A DNA stretch of 64,000 nucleotides from Streptomyces sp. WM6378 (lineage in GTDB: Bacteria; Actinomycetota; Actinomycetes; Streptomycetales; Streptomycetaceae). Shown one piece after another: positions 25,185 to 34,777 of this stretch; position 1 is the stretch's first letter; every line of letters begins with the position of its first letter. The notes beneath the pieces are model-generated. The model searched no databases. It was not told where the DNA came from and saw only the letters and a list, made by a program, of their open reading frames with translations. Position numbers and translations under genes: made by a program. Location of the stretch: assembly GCF_001279695.1 (NCBI RefSeq), contig NZ_LGDD01000296.1, positions 41,849-105,848 on the forward strand. Reading direction: 5' to 3'.

Positions 25185-28100
25185 GGTCCCCGAGGGCGCT
25201 GGAGGGCCGGCCCGATGCGCTGTGGCGCATGACCGGGCAGCTGTGGGCCGACTTCGAGCAGCAACTCCCGCTCACCCAGGGGCAGTTGGATGCCGTCGTC
25301 GAGGCCTGCTTCCGGATCGGCGTGCATTCGGCGACCGAGCCCGCACTGGCCCTGACCCTGCTGGCCCGCGCCCACCGCCTCGACAACGCCAACCCCAAGC
25401 ACCCCTACCACGTAGGGCTGCTCTATCTGCGTCACGGACGCCTTGAGGCCGCCGTCCGCTGGCTGACGGCGGCCGCCGAGCTGTCTCCCGCCAACCACCG
25501 CATCTGGGCTCATCTGAGCCTCGCGCACCGGCAGCTCGACGAGGCCCGCGCCGGATCCGACGGCTACGGCGGCGACGGCCGCAGCCGTGCGGAGGCGATC
25601 GCCGACACGATCCGCGCGGGCCGTGACGACTTCGACCCGGAGGGCGCGACACCGCTGCTGCCGCTGCTGCGGCCCGGCGAGTGCCGCTGGTCCGGCGTCC
25701 GCGACATGGCGGCCGACGGACGGCTGCGCGGCCGGACCGCCGAGCGGAGCCGGGACGTACTCGCCGTCGAGCTGGCGGACATCGCCGAACTCGCGGGCCG
25801 ACGCCGGGGCGGGACAGCCGCGTTCACCGTGCTCGCCGTGCAGTGGATGGTGTACGGCTATCCGACCGCGACGGTACGCCGCCTGGCGCGACGGCTGCCG
25901 CAGGAGGACGGGCCTGCGATCCGCCTGCTGCACCTGGTCTGCGACCTGTTCGAGACCGACCGCGCCGAACTCCCCGAGCGGCTCGCGGCCTGCCTCGCGG
26001 ACGGGTCGCTGCCCGACACGCTCACCGCGCTCATCCATCGGCAGCGGCTGTTCTGGCGGCCGCTGCGCTTTCCGGACCTCGGCGCCCACGCGGCGGCCAG
26101 GGCCTTCACGGACGGCGACCCCGCCCGGCACGAGAAGGCCCTGCGTTCCGCGGAGCGGGCGCTCGGCGCGGGGCCGCCCGAGCCGATGCGCGATGTGGTG
26201 GCGCCGACCGCTTCCGCGAAGGCGCCGACGGGGCCCGATGAGCGGCTCGCGGTGTTCGAGGAGGCGGCCGCCCGGCTCGGCGCCCTCAGCGACGACGCGC
26301 TCGGCCACGCCAAAGCGCTGGCGAAGGGCGCGCTCGGGGACGCCGCGGACTTCGCGCGGGTCTCGGGCGACAAGGAAATCCTGACAGTGCTCGTCGGCCG
26401 TCTGGAGGGAGTGCGACAGGCGCGGCTGGAGGCGCTCCAGCGGTTCAAGGACGCCGAACCGGCCGGTCTGGTCATGGAGTTCGAGGAGTTCCGCCGGCGG
26501 GTGGAGGAGTGCGAGGCGCTGTTCCAGCAGCCACTGGGCAGTCTGCGCAGCATCCTGACCAGGAAGGTCGAGCGCAAACTGACCGCCAAGTCAGCGCAGT
26601 TCGCGGGGGCCGAGCCCGCTCCCTCCACCCACGCCCTGGATCTCGGGGAGCGCCTGTCGGTGCTGGAGACGGAGCAGCCCCCCGGGACCGCGACCGGAGC
26701 CGGCGCGCCGCCCGCCGACCGGATCCCCGCCCCCGCGCCACCACCCGCCCACGCCGGCCCGCGTGAGCGGGTCGCCCACGCCCTGGAAGCCGCCGAGGCC
26801 CGCCTCGACGCCAACTTCGACGACGCCTGGCGGACGCTGGACGCCTATCCGCCCGAACTGCGGCACCGCGATGCGGTCACCTTGCTGCGCACCTACCTCG
26901 GCGGGCAGCAGGCCGAGTCCGATCTGCGCCTGGGACGCACCACGGCCGCCCGGCGGCGCTGGGGCGCCATGCTGAAGGACGACCCGCTCCACCCCGGCGT
27001 GCTGCGCAACCTCGCGGTGGCGCACACCTCCGCGGGCGACCTCGCCCCGGCCGCGCAGGCGTGGCGCCGCCATCTCGAAGCGCTGTACCTCAAGGACCTG
27101 GCCCACGGCGACATCCGGCGCGGGGCCGCCGAGCGCGCGGAGGTGCACCGCATCCTGGCCGGATCCTTCGGTACGGCCCCGCTGTGCGCGGGTTCGGCGC
27201 CCGACAGCGAACTCGACGGTGATCTGCGCGAGGTGCCGCCGGTCCTGGCCGGCGCCGGCAAGGTCGCGATCGCCACCGCCCATCTGCGCCTCGAAGAGCT
27301 CAACCACACGCTCTCCCACCGCAGCCCGACCCTGCTGCTCGGAGTCGGCCGCTCGGTGGGAGAGGCAGAGCTGGCCACCGCCCGTGACCGCTGCACGGAC
27401 GCCGTCGAGGCCGCCGTGCGAGAGCTGCCGGCCCGAGTGCGTGAGCCGTTCGCGAAGCTGTGCCGACAGCGGATCGAGGAGGCGTACCGAGACGCGTCAC
27501 AGACGCACGGGCGCACCCGCAGGCCCGGCGACGAGGCCGAGGAGCAGGCGCACGAGAAGTGGGTGCGCGGCCGCATCCTGTGGCGGCTGCGGCTCGTGCG
27601 GGCGCTGACCGGAGCGGAGGCGGAATGGCCGCTCACCGAGTACTCCGGCGATGTGATCGCGAACCTGCGCCTCGTGGACGCGATGCCGCTGGACCCGGCG
27701 AACGAGGTGGTGCAGCGCGCCGCGAGGCTCCTCGGCATCCCGGGTGACCCGGCCGAAACCATCGGGCGACACAACCAACTCGCCCAACTGGCCTGCCAGT
27801 TCGCGCTGAGGCACATCTTCGACGCGGCCGAGGAGACCTCCGCGGGTTCGGCCACGCAGGACTTCCCCGGGCGGTTCCGGCGTACCGCCCGCTCCTGGGG
27901 GCGCAACGGCGACGCCATTCCGGAACGGTACGTGGACGTCCTAGACGATCCTGTGCAGCTCTACCGTCCCTCCGCGCGCTCCGCGTTCGCCATCCTGGAG
28001 ACGTCGGCGGTGCCCGGCGACGAGGCCGAGCGCCGCGTCGTCGCGGCCGCCGTGACCGGTCTCGAACGGTGGGTGGCGCGGCTGCCCGGCGCCACCGGAC

Positions 28101-28843
28101 CCGCCCGCGCCCTGGCCAGGCTGCTCGCCAGCCTCGACCGGCACGACGAGGTCCTGGAGGTGCTGTCGACGGCCCGCCGCGAGGCGTTCGGCGAGTTCGG
28201 GCGCCGCAAACTCGCGGTGTCGTTCGTCCGCCACGACATCGCCCGCGGCGAGTACGCCGAGGCCGTCACGCAGCTGCGGGCGCTCCTGGACGGCGGCTTT
28301 GACGACGAGCGGGTGCGCAATCTGCTGATCGAGGCGTACAACCACTGGATCAGCTCGGGCCGGCGGGTGCCGCCGGCCCGGCGCATCGCCGAGGACCTCG
28401 CGCGGTGGAGCGACCCCGAGACGGTCGACAGCCGCCGCGTCCTGGTCGTCGCGGCGACCATGGCCGCGCACCGGGACCGCCCCGACGGGGCCGGGGTCGG
28501 CCCGCTCGTGGACGAACTGCGCGAGCTGTGGAAGACGGATCCGGGCAATGCGGAGGCCCGTTACCAGCTGGTCCACGCTCTGTACGGGCATGCCTGGCAG
28601 GTCCGTGAACAGATCCGGTCCGCTGCGGGCGGCCGCCGCCGCACCCTGCGGGACCAGCTCGACGCGATCCGCGCGGAGTGCGAACAGCACGCCACCGGCC
28701 TCCTCGGTACCGGGGAGGCCAGATTCGCCGGGGGCAAGGCCGGTTCGCAGGAACTCGTCACGGACTCCGGCGCCCTCAAGGACGAGACCCGCCGCGCGAA
28801 GTTGCAGGAAATCCTCCGCGCGGTACGCCCCGACCGCGCCTGA
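25181..28843 (+). CDS. Giant TPR-like solenoid protein, 1220 aa
   Basis: Last gene of the operon, starting in a 4-base overlap with the TIR gene. The protein is Ala/Leu/Arg-rich and helical. TPR units are clear at ~40-110 (ALALTLLARAHRLDNANPK, YHVGLLYLRHGRLEAAVRWL), near 620 (GVLRNLAVAHTSAGDLAPAAQAWRRHL) and towards the C-terminus (RNLLIEAYNHWISSGR). In between is a charged helical segment (EEFRRRVEECEALF) and a Pro/Ala linker at ~505-525. No signal peptide, membrane helix or nucleotide-binding motif was found. Size and layout resemble large sensor or scaffold subunits; its partner is probably the TIR protein. Confidence 0.7.
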   Translation: MRSPRALEGRPDALWRMTGQLWADFEQQLPLTQGQLDAVVEACFRIGVHSATEPALALTLLARAHRLDNANPKHPYHVGLLYLRHGRLEAAVRWLTAAAELSPANHRIWAHLSLAHRQLDEARAGSDGYGGDGRSRAEAIADTIRAGRDDFDPEGATPLLPLLRPGECRWSGVRDMAADGRLRGRTAERSRDVLAVELADIAELAGRRRGGTAAFTVLAVQWMVYGYPTATVRRLARRLPQEDGPAIRLLHLVCDLFETDRAELPERLAACLADGSLPDTLTALIHRQRLFWRPLRFPDLGAHAAARAFTDGDPARHEKALRSAERALGAGPPEPMRDVVAPTASAKAPTGPDERLAVFEEAAARLGALSDDALGHAKALAKGALGDAADFARVSGDKEILTVLVGRLEGVRQARLEALQRFKDAEPAGLVMEFEEFRRRVEECEALFQQPLGSLRSILTRKVERKLTAKSAQFAGAEPAPSTHALDLGERLSVLETEQPPGTATGAGAPPADRIPAPAPPPAHAGPRERVAHALEAAEARLDANFDDAWRTLDAYPPELRHRDAVTLLRTYLGGQQAESDLRLGRTTAARRRWGAMLKDDPLHPGVLRNLAVAHTSAGDLAPAAQAWRRHLEALYLKDLAHGDIRRGAAERAEVHRILAGSFGTAPLCAGSAPDSELDGDLREVPPVLAGAGKVAIATAHLRLEELNHTLSHRSPTLLLGVGRSVGEAELATARDRCTDAVEAAVRELPARVREPFAKLCRQRIEEAYRDASQTHGRTRRPGDEAEEQAHEKWVRGRILWRLRLVRALTGAEAEWPLTEYSGDVIANLRLVDAMPLDPANEVVQRAARLLGIPGDPAETIGRHNQLAQLACQFALRHIFDAAEETSAGSATQDFPGRFRRTARSWGRNGDAIPERYVDVLDDPVQLYRPSARSAFAILETSAVPGDEAERRVVAAAVTGLERWVARLPGATGPARALARLLASLDRHDEVLEVLSTARREAFGEFGRRKLAVSFVRHDIARGEYAEAVTQLRALLDGGFDDERVRNLLIEAYNHWISSGRRVPPARRIAEDLARWSDPETVDSRRVLVVAATMAAHRDRPDGAGVGPLVDELRELWKTDPGNAEARYQLVHALYGHAWQVREQIRSAAGGRRRTLRDQLDAIRAECEQHATGLLGTGEARFAGGKAGSQELVTDSGALKDETRRAKLQEILRAVRPDRA

Positions 28844-28861
28844 TCGAGCGACGGGACCACG

Positions 28862-28996
28862 ATGCTCCAATGCCGTGGCACGAGCACGATCGGGTCCCCC
28901 GAACCCTGCTACGTCAGCCACTACTCCTCCAGTGACACCTGGGCTTCCTGCTACGTCAGCAGCGGGAACAACACCAAGTGGACGTGGCTCTCCTAG
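28862..28996 (+). CDS. Possible 44-aa Cys/Ser-rich peptide
   Basis: A short ATG frame 18 bases after the operon stop encodes a peptide with two CYVS motifs (EPCYVSHYSSS and ASCYVSSGNNT) and a terminal KWTWLS. The DNA contains a 12-base direct repeat TGCTACGTCAGC at 28907-28918 and 28949-28960. The composition is that of a mature secreted beta protein, but there is no signal peptide, so it may be a 3' fragment of a lost secreted gene. Only a weak GGGA lies ahead of the ATG. Confidence 0.3.
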   Translation: MLQCRGTSTIGSPEPCYVSHYSSSDTWASCYVSSGNNTKWTWLS

Positions 28997-29234
28997 CCGG
29001 TGCTTGAGCGAGGCCCCATCGCCTGTGCAGGCCGACAGATGTGCTCTTCGAGAACGAAGAGGTCCCGGGGGCTCGCGCGCGAAAGCGGCACGCAGGGCCA
29101 GTCCTTCACTCGCCGCGGTGATGGCCGTGTATGCGGGCCCACGCCCACATACACGGCTGGACGATCCCCCTCACACGAAGAGAGGCAGGATCGCCGGTAC
29201 GAGGGCTGTAAGGTCACACCAGACCGCCCCGGGA

Positions 29235-29450
29235 TCAGGCGGGCAGCTGTCGCGGCCGAACCGGCCGCGTTGCCAGGAACAGAGCCACCAGCCACCCGAG
29301 GAAAGTCGCCCCCAGGACGACGTTGACGGTGAGAACCACCCAACGGCTTTGCACGCCTCGGCGGAACGCGATGTACGTCGGCAACAGGAAAAGCACGAAG
29401 GCCAGCGCGGCGAGCAGAACAACCTCGACCGCCCCTATGTTCCCGAACAC
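29235..29450 (-). CDS. Small two-helix membrane protein (superinfection immunity-like)
   Basis: 71 residues with two membrane helices (VEVVLLAALAFVLFLLP and VLTVNVVLGATFLGWLVAL) joined by a basic turn TYIAFRRGVQSRW. The PTYIAFRRG...N..LG....GW...L pattern is that of the Imm-superinfect family, proteins with helices like the phage T4 Imm protein and widespread in bacteria without known function. GTG at 29450 has GGAGG nine bases ahead and is preferred to the TTG at 29492. Confidence 0.7.
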   Translation of the reverse strand: MFGNIGAVEVVLLAALAFVLFLLPTYIAFRRGVQSRWVVLTVNVVLGATFLGWLVALFLATRPVRPRQLPA

Positions 29451-29683
29451 TGCGAACTGCCTCCTTGGCTGCCACTCAAACCCACCGGTCAAGCGTACTC
29501 ATGCGGCGCTCCCGCGAGCAGGTGTATCCGTGTGGCGAGCCGTTCCTTCCCGTCGCGCTGATCGAACTCCTCGGCCACGTGCCCCACTGATTCACGTCCG
29601 CGCCCGTACACCCGCCGAGGCGCTCACCCTTCCCGGGTGCGTACCTCAGCAGGTATCCGTCCGCGCCGCGGCCAGGTGTCCGG

Positions 29684-31066
29684 CTACGGCCCGCGGCGTG
29701 CGTCTCCGGTCCGTCCGACCGGGTCACCGGTGCGATGCCCGACAGCCGCCGCATCCCGTGCCTCGGCGTCAGGCGCCGGGGCCCCGGTCGCAGCGCGACC
29801 CCGTTTCACCACGTCGCCGCGCAGGAGCAGTTGAACGGCCCCGAGCAGCACCGCCGTCGCGAGCGCGCTGTGCCACAGCAGGGCGTCCAGGTGACCGGCG
29901 GAGACGTAGGCGCCCACGGCGATCGCGGCCAGGGCGCACACCGCGCGGTCCACGATGCTCTCGACCGAGAGGAGCGTGGCGCGCGGGGCGTTCACGGGCA
30001 TGGCGTCGTTGACCAGCTTGCGCTGCACCGGGTACACGAAGCCGGTCGCCGCGGCGAACAGGCAGAGCAGAGCGATGACGGCCCAGGGTCCGACGAGCGT
30101 CATGGCCGCGAGGGTGCCCGCCAGCGCGAGGCTGAGGATCGACACCCAGGCGACCGGTGTCAGGCGACGGCTCAGCCACTGGGGACGGGCCGAGCCCACT
30201 GCCTCCGCCACCGTCATCGCGGCCAGCACTCCGCCGTGCGATGCCTCATTGATGCCGTGGTCCAACAGGATCGGCTGGAAGAGGTTGACCTGGCAGATCC
30301 GGGACAGCGTGAAGACCGCCACGCCCTGCACCATCACCAGGCCCAGCCATCGCGACGAGGCGACGCAGCGCAACGCGGCGCCCGCGTCCCGCAGAGGCGC
30401 CCGGCCCCTGCGCCCGCCGTCCTTCCGGGCGGCGGCCGCTTCCCGCGTCCCGCCGTCCGTCCCGGCGAGCCGGGGCAGCGCGACGGCGCAGGCGAGAGAG
30501 CCCGCGGCACTGGCGGCGCTGAGCACGTACGGCGCCGTGTGGGCGACCGCCATCAGGGGACCGACCAGCGGCCAGCACACGACCTTCGCCGCGAGCCCCC
30601 ACGCCCGCGCGGTGCCCTCCGCCTTCAGGTAGTGCTCCTCGCACTTCTCGGCCCGCAGCCCGTCGTACAGGTAAGCGCTCGCCGCCCCCGAGGTGAGCGA
30701 GCGGCCCATGGCGATGGCGAGGAAGTGGAGGAGGAAGCCGCCGTACGAGGCGCTGACCACGGGAGCCAGGTTGGCCGCCGTCATCACCACCGCGCCGGCC
30801 CGCAGGCAGTTGCGAGCGCCGATCCGGTCGGCGATCAGCCCGGTCGGGATCTCGAACAGGCAGAACGCCACGTAGTAGATGCTCTGGATGCCGAAGATCT
30901 GCCCGTCGGACAGTCCGGCCTGCTTCTGGTAGGCGTAGAACACCGGCATCCACCACAGCAGGTTGAACAGTAGCTGGAAGCCGTAGTTGAGCCGGATGAT
31001 CCGGTGGGCGGTGTCCGTGAGGGCGCCCTCCCTCGTCCCGGGACGCGGCGCGAGACGCGGGCTCAC
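29684..31066 (-). CDS. MFS transporter
   Basis: A 460-residue major facilitator with about twelve hydrophobic helices, a loop-2/3 signature reading IPTGLIADRIGARNCL (compare GxxxDRxGRR) and a long charged central loop (GGTREAAAARKDGGRRGRA). The C-terminal tail is polar. It resembles drug/metabolite exporters of the 12-TM kind. GTG at 31066 overlaps the stop of the upstream dikinase-like gene (GTGA), so it is the third gene of an ATP-grasp / dikinase / MFS operon and presumably exports the product or confers self-resistance. Confidence 0.8.
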   Translation of the reverse strand: MSPRLAPRPGTREGALTDTAHRIIRLNYGFQLLFNLLWWMPVFYAYQKQAGLSDGQIFGIQSIYYVAFCLFEIPTGLIADRIGARNCLRAGAVVMTAANLAPVVSASYGGFLLHFLAIAMGRSLTSGAASAYLYDGLRAEKCEEHYLKAEGTARAWGLAAKVVCWPLVGPLMAVAHTAPYVLSAASAAGSLACAVALPRLAGTDGGTREAAAARKDGGRRGRAPLRDAGAALRCVASSRWLGLVMVQGVAVFTLSRICQVNLFQPILLDHGINEASHGGVLAAMTVAEAVGSARPQWLSRRLTPVAWVSILSLALAGTLAAMTLVGPWAVIALLCLFAAATGFVYPVQRKLVNDAMPVNAPRATLLSVESIVDRAVCALAAIAVGAYVSAGHLDALLWHSALATAVLLGAVQLLLRGDVVKRGRAATGAPAPDAEARDAAAVGHRTGDPVGRTGDARRGP

Positions 31067-33072
31067 AGCGCGTACGGGCGGATCTGGACCAGCCGGAAGT
31101 CGCCCCGCTCGGTCATGAGCCACTCGATGTCCAGCGGCCTGTCCACGTCGGCCTCGCTGAAGTGGGACTGCAGGAGCCGCCCGGTCAGGGACAGGTCGGC
31201 GAGCCGGGCGCGGGTGGCGGCGGGCAGCCCGTCGCCCCAGGAGCCGAGGGCGACGGTGCGCCCGCCGCCCTCCACCGTGTTGTACAGGTACTGCTGGGGC
31301 AGGACCGAGCCCTCGACCACCCGCTCCGGGGAGCCGGGGGAACAGTTGAGGTAGACGTTGCGGAAGTCCGCGCGACGGGTCGGGTCACAGGTCACCAGGA
31401 CGCCGCCGAGGGAGGCGGGCACGTACTCCTGGATGATCACGCCCATGTACGTGTCGTCGAGGGAGATCCCCACCTGGTGGCGCAGTCGCACACTGCGGGG
31501 TGACACCAGGGAGGCCCACACCTGGCGTACCGCGTCCAGGAGTTCACCGGTGCCGTGGACGGTGGTGACGGAGTCGTAGACGCCGGCCGCGGAGAATCCG
31601 GGCAGGTCCTCGGCGTTGGACGAGGAGCGCACCACCAGGCGCCCGTGTGCGGCGGGCGGCGCGGGGAAGGCCTGGCCGATCTGCCGGATGACGGACTCGG
31701 GGACGGGCGTGTGCCGGATCAGCTGCTGGAGTTGCAGGCAGATCGGGTCCAGGACGTCGGTGGCGTCGAGTTCGAGTGCCATCTTCAGTTTGCCGATGCC
31801 CTGCTGGATGGCGGGCGAGGAGGCGAGGAAGTGCTGCTGGAGCGCGAAGGGGAGCGCCACGCCCTGCGGTGCGCCGACCGTCGCCGATACGAAGTCGGCT
31901 GCCCGGGCGCGGAGTTCGGGCAGGGAGGGCGCGTCGAGGCCGAGCCGGGTGGCGAGGTGGCCGTAGAGGTCGTCGCGCGGCGGGCGCGGCCGCCCGTAGA
32001 ACGCGGTGAGGTCGGCGGTTCGGCTGTCGAGCACGTGGTGCAGCTCGCCGAGGTTGGCCGCCTTCGTGCCGTAGCGGTCGCGGTCGGCGGCGCGCAGCCG
32101 GTGCAGGGCCAGGACCGGGGCGTCTTCGAGCAGGGGCGGTTCGAGGCGGATGCGCTGCTGGTGCCAGGCCGGCGCCCGCAGGACCGGTTCCTGGTCGAGC
32201 CGCTCCAGGGAGATCTCGTCCTCGCGCACCTGGTAGCGGACCCACGCGCCGTCCAGGTCGCCCTTCTCGACGAGCTGCTCCAGATCGCGCACGATCGCGT
32301 TGGGTATCCCCCAGCCGGAGGCCAGGACGTTGGTGTGGGAAAGGGGGGTGATCGGCGCGGTGTTGACGAATCCGGCCGCCCGGGGAACATCGTCCGGCAG
32401 GCACGGCATGGCCACGATGTCCGCCCAGCCGAGACCTCCCGCCGCGGCCGCGTACTCCTCGTCCGTCCGGAAGAACCGCAGCCGCCCGATGGCCTCGCCG
32501 GGGTTCAGCGGTGTCCGGACCCTGGAGCCGAAGAGTTCGTGGCTCAGGATGCGCGGCAGGCGCTGTTCGCTGATCGCCGCCAGTTCCTCCTCCTGCCCGT
32601 GGTTGGCGGGCTTGAGCAGCACCGGGAGCCGGCCGTCGACCCGTTCCCGGACGAACTCGTAGAACCGTTCGAGGAGTTGGCCGTGCATGGTGTCGGCCTC
32701 GGTCGTCTCCAGGACGAGGAAGGTGCGTTCGCGGCCCTCGGCGTCCTCGTCGGTGTGCAGGGACAGCACACCAAGGAGAAACCGACGCCCGGGATCCGTG
32801 TAGACGGCGGCGTTGAACTCGTCCAGGGCCGCGTCCAGTTCGGCGAGTTCCATGCCCAGGACGCGGGTGGCGATGTAGTTGACGTGGAAGGGGTGCGTCG
32901 ACGTGTCCAGCAGGTGCCAGGTGTTCTCGGCACGGTCGACGACGACCTTGAGGTAGGGGTGGCCGGCCAGCACTCCGGAGAGGGTGCGGAAGAGGGGCAG
33001 GGAGAGGTTCTCACCGACGACGGTACGGTCCGTGGCCGGCTCGCAGGCGGCGGTGAGCAGGCGGGCGGTCAC
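31063..33072 (-). CDS. PEP-synthase/pyruvate phosphate dikinase-like enzyme with permuted domains
   Basis: 669 residues. The N-terminal ~170 residues are of unknown fold; residues ~215-262 contain a swivelling phosphohistidine-type segment, APITPLSHTNVLASGWGIPN, with H246 in the place of the catalytic histidine. The C-terminal half is the ATP-binding PPDK_N domain: YGTKAANLGEL, VALPFALQQHFL, RLVVRSSSNAEDLPGFSAAGVYDS, GVIIQEYVPASLGGVLVT, and PLDIEWLM near the end. In PEP synthase the order is ATP domain first, so here the order is reversed. It probably transfers phosphate from ATP through a histidine to a small substrate. ATG overlaps the ATP-grasp stop. A role in building or modifying the ligase product is inferred. 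Confidence 0.7.
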   Translation of the reverse strand: MTARLLTAACEPATDRTVVGENLSLPLFRTLSGVLAGHPYLKVVVDRAENTWHLLDTSTHPFHVNYIATRVLGMELAELDAALDEFNAAVYTDPGRRFLLGVLSLHTDEDAEGRERTFLVLETTEADTMHGQLLERFYEFVRERVDGRLPVLLKPANHGQEEELAAISEQRLPRILSHELFGSRVRTPLNPGEAIGRLRFFRTDEEYAAAAGGLGWADIVAMPCLPDDVPRAAGFVNTAPITPLSHTNVLASGWGIPNAIVRDLEQLVEKGDLDGAWVRYQVREDEISLERLDQEPVLRAPAWHQQRIRLEPPLLEDAPVLALHRLRAADRDRYGTKAANLGELHHVLDSRTADLTAFYGRPRPPRDDLYGHLATRLGLDAPSLPELRARAADFVSATVGAPQGVALPFALQQHFLASSPAIQQGIGKLKMALELDATDVLDPICLQLQQLIRHTPVPESVIRQIGQAFPAPPAAHGRLVVRSSSNAEDLPGFSAAGVYDSVTTVHGTGELLDAVRQVWASLVSPRSVRLRHQVGISLDDTYMGVIIQEYVPASLGGVLVTCDPTRRADFRNVYLNCSPGSPERVVEGSVLPQQYLYNTVEGGGRTVALGSWGDGLPAATRARLADLSLTGRLLQSHFSEADVDRPLDIEWLMTERGDFRLVQIRPYAL

Positions 33073-34442
33073 GCGGAGACCTCCTCGGGCCGCACGGCGG
33101 GCAGGACCTGGGGCAGGGCGTCCACCAACGTCTCGAAGTCACGGATCACCGTGCCCGCGTCGGTGGCGGAGAGCAGGCACAGGGCCGCCATGGTGTTGGC
33201 GCCCGCGGCCGGATCGTAGACGGGTACGACGCGTCCGTCGGCGAGCGAACTCTCCGCGACCACCGACAGCTCGCTGCCCCGGCTGAGCGGCACGTCCTTG
33301 GCGACGACCGGGAAGTCCCAGACCTTGCGGTCGCCCCAGGCCTCGCCCCGGCCGTCGACCGCGAGGACGACGAGGGAGCCCGCCGCGCCGCGCGCCTGTG
33401 CCGGGGTGAGGGCCTGCCCGGGCCACTGGACCGGGCGTCCGACGAGGTGGTCGACGAGCATGCCGACGAGGTCGAGCCCGAAGACGTCCTCGATCTGCGG
33501 CACCGTCATCGCACCGCCGAACCGGGCAGCCGTCTCGATCAGCCACATGCCGCCGTCCGCGCCGAGCTTGATCTCGGTGTGCGTTCCGCAGTCCCGCAGG
33601 CCGAGGGCATCGACCGCCTCCCGCGCGAGCGCCACCACACGGTCCTGGGCATCTGGGGACAGCAGGGCGGGGGTGATGCCGGCGCGCTCGGTGAACGGCT
33701 CGACCGTGGGCATCCGGCCACTGACGCAGACCGGGTGGAAGGTGCCGTCCGCCACCACTCCCTCGACGCTGACGTAGTCGCCCCAGCCGGGCTCGTCGAA
33801 CCAGTCCGACGCGGTGCCGGTCACGATCCGCTCCACCACGAAATGGCCCTGCGCCTCGGCGACGTGGAGCTCGGCGTACCCCAACTGGGCTGATTCGGCC
33901 ATGACTTGACGCGAGCGGCGCCAGGCGACGGTCAGTTCGTGCGGGGCGCGGATGATCTGATGCGCGGTGGAGCCGGCGCTCCAGGCCGCCTTGAGGAGCA
34001 GCGGGAAGGGCAGCGCGTCGGCCGCCTCGCGCAGGTCCGCCTCAGTGTCCACGGCACGGAACTCGGGCTGCGGCAGCCGGTGTTCCTGCCAGGTGCGGCG
34101 CATCAGCCGCTTGTCGCGAGCGAGCGCGGCGGCGCCGCCGGCCCCTTTGAGCCCGAGCACCTCACACGCCTCGGCGACGGCCACGACCGCGTATTCGGAG
34201 AAGGTGAGCACCGCGTCCGCGTCCATGCCCTCGGCCCGCGAGACGATCAGGGACACCAGGTCGGAGCGCTCCGCGTCGGCGGGGGTCACGATCGAGGCGC
34301 ACAGTTTTCGGGCGGAGCGTGCCACGCCGGGAGGAAGAGCGCTGAGCGCCAGCAGGTGCACTTCCGCCCTCGCGGCCGTCCGGGACAGGACGTGACCGAG
34401 CGGCGGACCACCCTTGGCATGCACTAACAGCACCTTGCTCAC
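33069..34442 (-). CDS. ATP-grasp ligase
   Basis: 457 residues with the ATP-grasp layout: N-terminal Rossmann-like part (SKVLLVHAKGG), DADAVLTFSEYAVVAVAEACEVLGL, the RDKRLMRRTWQEHRLPQP segment typical of the family, lysine in FPLLLKAAWSAGS, the GYAELHVAEAQGHFVVE lid and the Mg2+ region HTEIKLGADGGMWLIETAARFGG. Such enzymes join a carboxylate (as acyl-phosphate) to an amine, as in L-amino acid ligases of peptide antibiotics. GTG at 34442 with GGAG ten bases upstream starts the conserved domain. First gene of the three-gene operon; the divergent PAS-LuxR gene is likely its regulator. Confidence 0.85.
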   Translation of the reverse strand: MSKVLLVHAKGGPPLGHVLSRTAARAEVHLLALSALPPGVARSARKLCASIVTPADAERSDLVSLIVSRAEGMDADAVLTFSEYAVVAVAEACEVLGLKGAGGAAALARDKRLMRRTWQEHRLPQPEFRAVDTEADLREAADALPFPLLLKAAWSAGSTAHQIIRAPHELTVAWRRSRQVMAESAQLGYAELHVAEAQGHFVVERIVTGTASDWFDEPGWGDYVSVEGVVADGTFHPVCVSGRMPTVEPFTERAGITPALLSPDAQDRVVALAREAVDALGLRDCGTHTEIKLGADGGMWLIETAARFGGAMTVPQIEDVFGLDLVGMLVDHLVGRPVQWPGQALTPAQARGAAGSLVVLAVDGRGEAWGDRKVWDFPVVAKDVPLSRGSELSVVAESSLADGRVVPVYDPAAGANTMAALCLLSATDAGTVIRDFETLVDALPQVLPAVRPEEVSA

Positions 34443-34777
34443 TGAAGTTCGTCTCCATTCGTCCGTGTCGGTACGTACCGGATGCGCCGCGGGCGCCACA
34501 GGCGCCGTCCACACGATGTGTCGTCGTACTGATCGGCGATGCGCGCCGGGCGCGGGGAATCCCCCGTGTTCGTGTCGGGGCGTGTTCACCCGCACACTCA
34601 AGGGGACCACGGCAACCGGCGCCCACATCGCCCCGGGGGACGCCCGCCGTTCAGGCAAATGCCTGATTCACCGGACGTGTTGGGGCACCGCCAGGTGTCG
34701 CGAGGGCTCACAGGACGGCCTCCACTTCGGCCGAGAACCGAGCATGCACGGGAGGGGGACGGGATACCCATGGCGAT
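34443..34777. promoter_or_regulatory. Divergent intergenic region, ATP-grasp operon / LuxR gene
   Basis: 335 bases with no convincing gene, lying between two divergent starts, so it should hold promoters for both sides. No clear palindromic operator stood out. GGGAGGGGG at ~34751 is about 20 bases ahead of the GTG at 34778, far for a ribosome site. Confidence 0.45.
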
